Of a stretch of 64,000 bases of DNA, positions 10,786 to 21,100 are shown piece after piece (position 1 is the stretch's first letter; the number at the start of each line of letters is the position of its first letter). This stretch comes from Cymbidium sinense (Eukaryota; Streptophyta; Magnoliopsida; Asparagales; Orchidaceae): contig CM038221.1 of the NCBI GenBank assembly GCA_021442155.1, forward strand, positions 146,931,601 to 146,995,600, given 5' to 3'. The translations under genes were made by a program, and so were the position numbers. Below the pieces are notes generated by a model. The model did not search any database. It was not told the origin of the DNA and worked only from the letters and a program-made list of their open reading frames with translations.

Positions 10786-13450
10786 AAATAGCATAAAACA
10801 AACTCCACCCAAAATAAGTTCATCTTCTTTGGCCAGTCTTTGTGATGTGCCCAGTCCACTGGAGGTTTGCTGACCACTACCTCCAAATATTTGCATACAA
10901 ACATACCACAGTCTACGCTATTCTCTTGGACTGGTATGCCTGTGATCACCTCAATTGGCCATTCTTTAGGGTTGGTCTGGAAAGCCTCCCTAACATCCTT
11001 GACTAATAGTTTGATCTAAACATGCACCAAGATAAGGCAAATGAGGTAGTTACAAATTATGTATTTAGGGGAAACTGAGAAAGCCAATGATTCTTACAAT
11101 ATCAAGAATTACAGCCTTGTGGATTGGGTTCGGTAGTGAGTCATAGAAGAACCATGTCTCTTCTTTGATATGCCCAACTAGTAGTGTCCTATACTGATTA
11201 TTGATAATTTGAAGTAAGATTAAATCAGAATTTGAAACACAGTCTCCATTAACAAGTTGTATGAACATTTTTCTTTCCATTGATAAGCCATATTGGGCAT
11301 AATTCTACAATAATTTAAAGAGAAGATAAATTAACAAGTTTATAACAAACAAGAAATTAGAAGGCATCTTATAACCCAAATCTTCCTTGCATGAACTCAC
11401 CCAATGTAGGCATGATATATACAGATATGAGACATATAATCCAGGATAGATCTTATTCTTCTCGGATAGCAAATAAGCGAAGGCGTCAACATGTGCATCG
11501 GACAAATACTGATCTGTCAGTAATTCATCGATTTGTCCTCTAGCAATAATGATATTTCTGGCTGAGAAAACACTATCACTCCTGTATGTGAGAAGCATGG
11601 GCATGCTAGCAATCTAAATTAAAAAGCGATTTTATGGATACTAGATTGAATATATTAAATAATGATGTACTTATCCTTAAATCGGGCATAAGATGTGTAA
11701 ATGAACTCTAACATTGGCTTGGACACAACATCTCTTGATGAGAATTCAATGGTCTTCGGTGCCTCATCTGGTTGAAAGGAATGCCATCTCTTAGGAGTTG
11801 TATTTAATATGAAATAAAGGGAAAGCTTATAAAATGAAGATTATTGTATCCTTTAGTTCCTCAACCACTATTACAGCTGTTGTAGTTTGTTCCTATATTG
11901 TAGGAACTTCATCTACAGTCTCCTACATTAAAAATTACTAAAATCAACTGTATTAGATTAAAGTGGTGTAATAGACAAGAAATACCTCCTCTACTCTCTC
12001 TGCATCCGGTGTGGCAATAATAGCAGCAAGCTATGATGTGCTCTATCTCTTCCTATACACCTTTGTGAATGGGGACGAGGCTGCTGTCCTCTTTCTAAGC
12101 TGTCTCTCCTTTACACCACATGCTATGCTTCCAATTGAAGGTGTCTTTTTTACGATGTGGGGCCTCTGCCTTCTTGTCCTCGGGAGCTTTCCCATGCTTA
12201 GACTTTTTGTCTACCAATGCACGAAGGACAGTGCAGCGACCATATCATCTACTCTCCTAGTTATTGTAGCTTCAAATAATGTTAGTCCAGCCCCCATGGC
12301 CTTGATTGATGAAAGTATATTCTCCTTCTTAAAACTCTCAATAGAGGTAGTAGCAGATGGAAAGTTAGAAGTTACTGAAGGAGGAGAATATCAAGGAGAG
12401 ATGTAAGGAGATCCACTCGGGGCATCACTCATTGGACTTGGAATGGGAGACCTTTAGCAATCACTGTGAGATGGCTGCTGGATAGAGGGAAATGTTTCGA
12501 GGAGCCATGTTTCCTCTTCTGATATGTCTTGAAATGATTGGAAGACCTGCATTACACCAAAAAGAAATATTGGTAATTTGGAATAGGAATACATCATTTT
12601 CGATGTAAATGAAATAAGTCTAAGTAGAATTACTTGGTGTCTTTGTAGACCACTAACAAATTCCTCTACAAACTTTATCTGTGGCCACCGTAACATACAA
12701 AGCGTTGTAGAGGGAACTAGGGGCATCATGACTCTCATGTGATTGGTAGCCCAAATATATGGCAAAGAGTTACATAAGTTAGCTTCAAAGTATAAGACAA
12801 TATAAATGAGAAAATGTAACACATACCATCAAAAGAGTAACAAAGTCACTCATGTACCTGGGTGTCTTCTGTGTCAAGATTTTTGATGTAATCACATCAA
12901 ATTAGGAAACTAGGAAGCTCCATATGGATTCTGGCCAATTGTAATAAGCAAATTTATTTATATTATCAGCATAGGAAATCAAGCCTGATACCACTATGTA
13001 ATTATGATATATAAAAAATAGATTAGAAATCAAAAATTGTATGTACAACTTCACAAATTATGCTGAGTTCAATAGATAATTGAGCTTCTCAATTTTATTC
13101 TTAAAATCTATTGAACTGGAATTTGATAGTGAAGATTTCTACTATGTGACCTTCTCCCCTCTATTTGGCATTGCTATGATTAAAGCAACCTCATCGAGTG
13201 TGAAGAGGAGGCAGTGTCCACCAATATAGAAAACCTACTTTCTTATACTCCAGCATGACATAAGGGAGGTGATAGCAGCCGAATCTTATTGAATGGAAGG
13301 AATTTTAATGAATTGATGTATATGTAGCCTCCTTAGAATCACAAGTACATCCTCAGTAAAGTGTTCTGAAATGGAATCAAGCAATGCTCTGATGGTGGAT
13401 GACCTGCATCTAAAAATTATTCATTTCTGAGACATTTTAAGCTTAAATGA
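10786..13450 (-). pseudogene. Ulp1-type C48 SUMO protease-like gene of the MULE, degenerate
   Basis: Read on the minus strand from the right. At about 13230-13130 an N-terminal segment 'LFTLDEVALIIAMPNRGE' resembles the domain found upstream of Ulp1 in plant transposon-borne proteases. More N-terminal coding follows at 12822-12454, then a Lys-rich linker near 12250-12050. The protease starts with 'LLTDQYLSDAHVDAFAYLL' (11530-11460). Next comes 'NQYRTLLVGHIKEETWFFYD' (about 11195-11140), where the family's His-Trp is Tyr-Arg, so the catalytic His is lost while the Asp of 'FYDSL' remains. Near 10915-10870 lies 'QENSVDCGMFVCKYLE' with the catalytic Cys. Likely introns with GT/AG ends sit at about 11372-11305 and 11075-11015. 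An active enzyme would cleave SUMO-like conjugates. Stops and frame changes in the N-terminal half also argue for a relic. Exon limits are estimates. Confidence 0.7.
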
Positions 13451-13479
13451 AAAGTGAACTAATGAGAACATTACAACCA

Positions 13480-14702
13480 GATTGGAAGTCCCCCAGTGCA
13501 TTACATACAAAGTATACAATTCAGGGTGTACAGAGTGTACACTCTAAAAAATTGATAAAAAAACTCAATTCTTATTGAAAGGGACTCCAAACAGCATATA
13601 AAATTATTGAGATCTATAATTGGAAGTACCTCCACTATTTAAACTTAAAAAAATGGCGTACACTCCAGAGTGTGCTGAGTGTTCACTTGGAAAACTACTC
13701 CAAAATCACTCAAATCCTTCTGGAAAGTACCTAAAGCAGCTTATAATAACATTTAGATGGGATATAGGCAGTCCCCTAGTGGTTTAAAATAAAAAAGGGT
13801 GTATATTTCAGAGTGTACATAGTATACACTCCAGAGAAATGATCCAAAATTAGAGAAATCTTCCTAGAAAGAACTCAAAGAAGCCTATAATAGTATTTAG
13901 AAATGATATAGGAAGTCCCCCAATGGTTTAAAATAAAAAAAAGGTGTACACCCAGAGTGTACACATGAAAAACTGCTTCACAATCACCCAAATTCTCATG
14001 GAAAGAACTCGAAGCAACTTATATTAGCATTTAGAAGGAATATAGGCAGTCCTCTAGTGGTTTATAATAAAAAATGGGTGTATACTCTAGAGTGTACACT
14101 CCAGAGAAATTCTCTTAGAAAGAACTCAAAGCAGCCTATAATAACATTTAGAAAAGATATAGAAAGTCCCCTAGTGATTTAAAATATAGAAAAAGGTGTA
14201 CACTCCAGAGTGTATAGAGTGTACACATGAAAAATTGCTCTAAAATCACCCAAATCCTTAGCTTATAATAACATTTAGGAGAGATATAGGTAGACCCACA
14301 ATGGTTTAAAATAAAAAATGGGTGTACACTCCAAAGTGTACAAGGTGTACACTCTAAAAAATTGATAGCAAAAAATACTCAAATCATATTAAAAGGCATT
14401 CCATACAGTATATTACACCATTGATATCTATAATTCCAAGCCCCCTAGTGGTTTAAAATAAAAATAGGTGTACACTCCAGAGTGTATAGAGTGTACATAT
14501 AGAAAATTACTCCAAAATCACCCAAATCCTTCTGTAAAGTACCTAAAGCAGCTTATAATAACATTTAGGAGAGATATAGGTAGACCCACAATGGTTTAAA
14601 ATAAAAAAATGGGTGTACACTCCAGAGTGTATAGAGTGTACACTCTAGAGTGTACAGAGTGTACACTCTGGAAAATTGATAAAAAAAAATACTCAAATTT
14701 GT
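13480..14702 (-). repeat. Right tandem array of the MULE, about 8 units
   Basis: Units marked by 'gtcccc(t)agtggtttaaaataaaa' occur near 13630, 13770, 13913, 14048, 14168, 14290, 14444 and 14590. They are in reverse orientation to the left array and carry the same GTACACTCTAGAGTGTAC-type palindromes. Segments such as 'agcagcttataataacattta' are reverse complements of left-arm segments. The array therefore forms an imperfect terminal inverted arm. The first unit resembles the central array, and the last part near 14650-14700 ends in 'aaaatactcaaattt'. Confidence 0.85.
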
Positions 14703-16312
14703 GGACTTTGAAAAATTGCATCCAGCCTCTCGATGAAGAGAGTATGATTTATGTGTTAGTGAAATTTTAAGAAGGCGGATGGAATAGTAGATAAGACACT
14801 ACCCAGAGATTTCACCTTCATTTTATGAGGACTTTAGATCTAATTTTAGGTTTCCTATAGGCACAAGCACCTATAGTTAATTACCCCTTCCAATGCTGAG
14901 AGAGAACCTTTGATTAAGGCTAGTTGTAAGATCACTGAATGCGTAGCATATAGTAATACCATGTGGAGTATTGAAATTTAGATTTATGAAATTCATCACT
15001 ATTTAACTTAAAGTATATAGTTGGTGGAATGATGACATGCCCGATCTAGATCCCATGGTTCTGTCATCCCGGACTATCGTGGTCCCTAGTCTACTTAGTC
15101 AGAGTAGTTAGTTGAGCCAACCTGACCAAAGTATCCATGCCAGCAATCATGTGTTACATCATCCAAGTAATCCTTGTAGACCTGAGGTGGTGTTTGTCTA
15201 AGGAGACAATCTTAAGTCTACCTTAGCTGACAAAAGGGCTTTATTCTTATCAAACTTACCCTATTATTTATAACTCAAATGGCCGAGCCATTGGGGAACA
15301 TACGGGCTACAGTCATGACCGTAATATAATGGCACCATTTGGCGGCAGTCACCCAATTAGAGGATTTTGGTTGTAACCGCATCATATGTGGAGCCTACTG
15401 GCCAAACCACGTGGATAGAGGACACGGGGCATGTCCTGACATGAGATTATTTGAGTTTGAACATACTAATTTATTTGACTTGACATTAGCTCCTTTGTGA
15501 GCTAGAGTTTTCTTAATCTGTCATCCCCGACAAATGATGGTGGATAGGTGGATGAATTATTTATTTTAAGTATTTATATAATAAATTTTATTTAGTTCGA
15601 ATATTTACTTAGTTGAAATTTAGTTTTAAGATGAATTAGTTTAGAACTCATGTATCTTTTGATGATAATATCCCTCAGGTTGAGATTTTCAATCAACACG
15701 GTCATCATCGGGGTATATAAATCTGTTTAATCATTTAGTTTATTATTTTAGATTCTGCCGACTCTATTAATTTAATAATAAATGATCAGATCTAGATTTA
15801 TATTTCAAGTATTTTGAATTTGAGAAATATTGAATATAATATCATAAATATTTTGATAATAGTTACCCCTCGAGTTGATATCTTCAATCAACTCAGCTAT
15901 CATTGGGGCAGACTTCTCAGCTCTACTTATTTACTAGCAGAAGATCGGGTCCATGACTTATGTATAATTTAAATTCTTTAGGAAATTGATATTATAATAG
16001 CCCTTATCAACTCTACTGCAAATATAGAGGATTGAGACTTATAAGTTAATGTAATATGAGTTCTTTTAGACTTTGATCAGTTAATAGGCCTTATCAACAT
16101 ATTTCACGCATAGAGGATTAGGCCTATCATGATCATATTCTATGGAGTTGAATATTTATCTCTTTTATTGATTTGAATTACCATATGGGGACATTCATTA
16201 GCTTACATGCATATAGTCATAAAGAATTGAATCGATTTCATCATTCTTCCTCTTAAAAAAAAATTACTCAGCATCCTCAAACATATAGTTGAGGTGCTTG
16301 AGTCTGGGAGGA
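14703..16312. other. Unassigned repeat debris
   Basis: There is no gene. Two diverged direct repeats stand out: 'gatattttcaatcaac...tcatcgggg'-like sequence at about 15660-15715 and again at 15850-15910, and a pair with 'ccttatcaac' and 'agaggatt' at about 15990-16040 and 16080-16120. The composition and the boundary at 16313 suggest internal or 3'-untranslated sequence of a decayed LTR retroelement, but no pol motif is visible. Confidence 0.4.
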
Positions 16313-17400
16313 TGATGTGAGAATAAAAAAGACTAGTTGGGCTTGAGCATGAGAGTTAAGAAAAAAAAAATGGAGATTGAATCTTGAAAACCTGAAAGCA
16401 GACGGTGGCAGGATGTGTGCCTTTCTTTAGCATGAATAGAAGAGTGAATGAGAGAGGAAATCAAATTTTCTTTTCAGCTCACTAGATCTGGGAATTGGGG
16501 ATGGAGGCGAAGGTGACTGGACGAGGTGAGAGAGGGAGTCTGGAGCGGGAGGAAGAATGAAAGATGAGGGGAGAATGAGTGTTATCTTCAGCTAGAGATT
16601 TGAGTTTTCGGTCAAACGAATTAAGAGAGAAAAAATAGAGAGGGGTTCCGGCTGTTAGGTTCACGAGAGGGAGAGAGAGCGAATGAGAGCTTTGAATTTG
16701 TTTTCCCAGGGAAATCAGATTTCACGGGGCTTGCTATTTGGATGACAAGAGGGAGCTTTGAGTTTTGGCTGCTTCAAATTACCCCAATCTCTGAGAAATC
16801 TCCCATTATTTGGCCAATTAAAAGCTCCTAAATGCATGTTAATATTTTCCATATAGGACAATAAGCAGGATTTGAAAATTTTGAATGAAATTAAGAAATT
16901 TTATGGAAATTTTGATTTAATCATATTAATGATTTAATTCATGTTTATTAAATTGGATGTCTGATTTTCACAATATCATATCAATATTTATGTGAATCTT
17001 GCTGAAATCAAACTCACATAATATAGGTATCCTTTTTAGGTGAATTTGATGTTCTAGATTCAATTGTGTGATCTATTTTACAATCGAAGGTCATTTTTGA
17101 CACTTTGGCAATAATGATGTCATCTGTTTCGCAAAAGGAGCTTATTCGGATAGCTTCGAGGCCGCTCGACTTTAATATGCATGGAATCACCTATTCTATT
17201 TATTCTCCTTCATTGGATGGTAATTGATCAATGTAAGATATCAATTTTAATTGATTTTGATATTCCAAATAGATTGGGGCAATTGATTTCACAATCAAAG
17301 GACATCTTGGTCAATTTTGGTCATGATCCGTGTGCTTTCAACACTTATTTTCATGACACTACATCTAATTCGTGCTAATTTTAATATATTTGCTTGATTA
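16313..17400 (+). mobile_element. Possible 5' part of an LTR
   Basis: A purine-rich run, GTCTGGGAGGA, ends just before TGATGTGAGAATAAAAAAGA. That is the usual layout of a polypurine tract followed by an LTR starting with TG. Downstream, 16440-16700 is GA-rich on this strand (CT-rich on the other). No second copy, matching end or target duplication was found, so this is tentative. The small minus-strand frame at 16482-16664 has no recognisable domain. Confidence 0.3.
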
Positions 17401-17499
17401 AGATTATGAACATTACTTATAAGTCAATAAATGTCCCTCAACAAATATGATGTGTGTATGAAGTAGACCATGTTTGTTGTAAACTAGTTGACCATATAA

Positions 17500-18010
17500 G
17501 ATTTGACCTGATTTGTCTTTAGCGACTCATCAGGTGTGAAGAGAGATACCTTCGGCCATAGGCTTAATGTTTTGATGGCTTGTCGAAGGTTTCATCTTAG
17601 TGGTTCATATATTTAATCCTTCTTTTGACTTAGCTTCATGCCTAGTAGGCTTGGTGAAGGATTAATTTTATTTATTTTGTGATTTAGGCTCCTTCTGTCT
17701 TAACTTTGAGCTTGATGGATTTGATGAAGGATTGGCCTGATTTGTCTAGCTTGACTTATCAGGAGGATGTGCATACCTTCGGTCCATTGCTTATTGCTTT
17801 GGTGGACTTGTTGAAGGATTAACTAGATTTGTTCGAATTGACTTGTCAGGAGAATGTGCATACCTTCGATCATTTGCTTATTGTTTAGTGGACTTGTTGA
17901 ATGATTATCTTAATTTGTCCAAATTGACTTGTTAGGAGAATGTGCATACCTTCGGCCCTTTGCTTGTTGCTTTTGGTGGACTTGTTGAAGGATGTGAATT
18001 GGCAACCTAG
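17500..18010 (+). repeat. Tandem repeat of about 105-110 bp, upstream of LTR B
   Basis: About four diverged units carry 'gacttgtcaggagaatgtgcataccttcgg' in pieces, followed by 'tttggtggacttgttgaagga', with starts near 17690, 17770, 17850 and 17930. Tandem repeats just before an LTR start are typical of the 3' region of Tat/Ogre elements, and LTR B begins 150 bp downstream. It may therefore be the 3' region of the element to which LTR B belonged. Confidence 0.6.
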
Positions 18011-18166
18011 TCTTCAAGATGAGTGTTAGATCTACGATAAGAAGTCATCAATCCAATAGCTAGAGTTTTGATGGACTGGTTGACTACAAAATTCTCTTAG
18101 TTCAGTTATAAGCTTTTTATGAACTTCAGGATATCTTCTTCGGCCATGTGCTTCTAGCTTAGTTAG

Positions 18167-21100
18167 TGTTGACCTCACTTTTCAAAGTGAGCTCTCAACT
18201 TTGTCATCATAGATCTACGACTCTTATAGACACTAAGAGTTCCTTAGTCTTAGGACACTTCTAGTGATTAGGTGAACACTTAACCTAAGCCTAGAGACTT
18301 AGAAGAGTTAGCCATAGGAGTAGGTTTTTTCTTAGGGATTTAGGAAGACTTGCCTACCCTATAGCCTTAAACCCAATCCTTGCTTCATTATTCTAAACAA
18401 AACCTAAAATTCCAACCCAAATCATAAATCCAATCCCAAATCAAATGATTTAAACCCATGATTAAATTCAAATTCCAAATCTTTTCCTAAGCCCTTTGAT
18501 TTTATCCTATAGACTTAGCCTTAAACAAATTCAAACCAACCCTAATTCAATTGATTTTATCAAATATTAAATTCAATCTCAAATAAAATCCCAACCCAAA
18601 TTCTAAATCAAATCCAACTCCAAATGATTGAAACTCGTGATTGAATTCAAACTCTAAAATCGCTTCCTAAGCCATTTGAACCATCTTTATATGCTTAGCC
18701 AAAACCTCCTTCAAACTAAATCAAATTTAGTTGATTTATTTATAAATCAATAATTCCTTCATTTATATTCACAAATATAAATGAAATCTAAATTCAAATC
18801 ATTCAAATAATATCAAACTAAATAAACTCAAATCAATTCCCTACTTAAGCCCTTTTGACCTACATCCCTCAATTTAGTCAAATTTGCTTCCAAATCACTC
18901 CAAACCCAAGTGATTTTCTCATGAATCATTTATATATTCATTTACATTCATATAAATCCAAATGGCCAAAATCAAACCCAAATCAAATCAAGATCCCAAT
19001 TTTAGCCCTTTTAGCCAATTTCTTGGACTTGGCTAAATGATATCCAAATCAACTCAAAACCCAGGGATTTCTTCATGATTCAATCACTCCTCAAATCATT
19101 GTTCCAAATATAAAAAAAACTATAATTATCAAACCAAATCCAAGTCAACCCAAGTCATGCCCATGTTGACCCCTTTTGACTTGAAATTGTCATATGAACC
19201 ATAAATCCATATGGCTTCAAATCACTTGCAATTGGATTTATATTTTCATCCTAAGTACATATGTGAGTTTAATTAAATATGAATCAAGCAATGATCAAGC
19301 CAATTGACCCATTTAGGTCCACTTGACTCAAAGTGACCTGAAAGGCCTTTTTGAGCCAAGTTCTAATTCAACCCAAATTGGATTGAACTAAGCCCATCCA
19401 AACCCTAAGTCATGATCAACAATCATCCTAGGATAATCAATTATCTTGAATTGGGTTAAACCAAGTCAACATTTAGCCTAAATGAAACCCAAACTAGCCA
19501 AAACCCACCATGTACCAAAGTGATTGAAGCCATTGATTCAAAACCACTCATAATCAATGATTTAACATGACCAACCCTCAATTAAGCTAAACCAAGTCCA
19601 ATTGGCCATTTGACCTAAGTTGACCCAAATTGGCCTAACAATACAAAATGGGTCAAATCATGATTTGATCCAAATTGATTGGCTCAAATTCATTCCAAAT
19701 CACTTATTGAACTTGACCAAAGCCATGATTGAGCCCAATTTGACCAATTGGTCAACTTGACCCAACATAGCCCAATTTGACCTAAAGGGACAAATTGGCC
19801 AAAATCAAAATTAAATCCAAGTTAAACCAAACTAAAGCCTATAATCATTTTCAATTAACCAATTGAACTTGACTCAACACATAACTCAACAAAATTTGGT
19901 CAAATTGGTCAACTTAGTCCATTTGACCTATTTGAATCCAAATGAGCCAAAATCAAACCTAGGTCAAATTAATCAAAACCAATTGAAACAAAACATCCAA
20001 ATCATCATATGAACTTAACTCAAGCCTTGGCTTGACCCAATTTGACTAATTGGTCAACCCAACCCAACCTAACCTAAATGAGCTTATTTTGACCATATGA
20101 AGCCAAATCATCCAAAACCACCTTATGAAACCTTGGTGACTGACCTAACTTGACCCAAATTAACCCTATGTCAGCCCCAAACTAGCCCAAGTCCTTGTGG
20201 GACCCAACCCAAAGGGATTAACCAATGGACACCCTCTATTTACATTAGATTCTTTCCTTAAGAGGCAAAGTCCACTCTCCCATCTCCATGGCAGCCATCA
20301 AGCTTCCTAATGAGGAACTCCTAGGCCACCTTAGTCCACCTTAAGCCATCCTAGCACTTGCCGTGGACCAAGGGAAGCAAGCCAAGTAGTCACCTCTCAT
20401 GGCCGAACCCCATGGGCAGGGGCAAAGAACCAACAACACACAATCCTCCCATATCAATCCTTGGGACTCCTGCCACCACTTCCTCCACTCTTGGCATGCA
20501 ACGTGGATCTCATGGAGACCTCTCTGATGACTCAACGGTGGCCAATCAAAAATTTGCAGGGATCCATCCTATCTTTCCATCACGTGCAATTTAGGGGTAT
20601 ACCTCCTCAATTCGAGTGGCAAACGACACCATTTGCTTTATGTGATTCCCTAAAGAATTTTTGAAATCTCAGAGACTTCCCAAGAGCATCCCAAGCCTTC
20701 CTAGATTGACATTCCTCATCCCCGAGCTAAGCCAAAATAGGACAACCTTCTTTTGAGCAATACTCCTCCTCTACTCAATCAAACTTCCATTCTTTGCACC
20801 TACACCATCCTCATACTTCGTCGAAGCCAACCGAACCATCCCCGAGCATTCCCGACCATAAGAGATCGAAGTTTGATCAGAGCCAAAGCCTTCACGCACA
20901 TGGATTGGTCGACTGAGATCTTTACACCAAATTAACTCCAAGCTTCTCAATAGGTTCCCACCTCAACTAGGCTAAGCTGCCTCCGTCGATCCCACCACCA
21001 GACATTAGCTCTGGTGAGATAATTTTGCAAAATCTAGCATTTTATGGAAAATTGTTTGATATTTTGTGAAGAAAATTCAAATGTCACGTGTTTTTAATTG

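Larger units (their letters stand above)
4081..14702. mobile_element. Mutator-like element with transposase and Ulp1 protease remnants
   Basis: The composite has tandem-repeat arms at 4081-5825 and about 13480-14702 that are reverse complements in sense: the left arm reads 'tttattttaaaccact(g)gggga' and the right arm reads 'tccccctagtggtttaaaataaa'. Between them lie a FAR1/MULE-type transposase relic on +, a central array, and an Ulp1-type C48 protease relic on -. The two genes converge, as mudrA and mudrB do in MuDR. Plant MULEs carrying Ulp1-like genes are known (the Kaonashi type). Assigning this element to that class is my inference from gene content. The exact ends and the 9-bp target duplication expected of a MULE could not be fixed, because arm similarity fades near 4100 and 14700. 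Confidence 0.65.

Noticed and set aside
12011..12406. 131-codon plus-strand frame with hydrophobic N-terminus
   Set aside because: It lies opposite the Lys-rich linker of the minus-strand Ulp1 relic. The hydrophobic residues are the antisense of that linker.
20250..21000. Host gene exon in the GC-richer part of LTR B
   Set aside because: The zone has equivalents in C, D and E at the same LTR position, and no frame is conserved between subfamilies.
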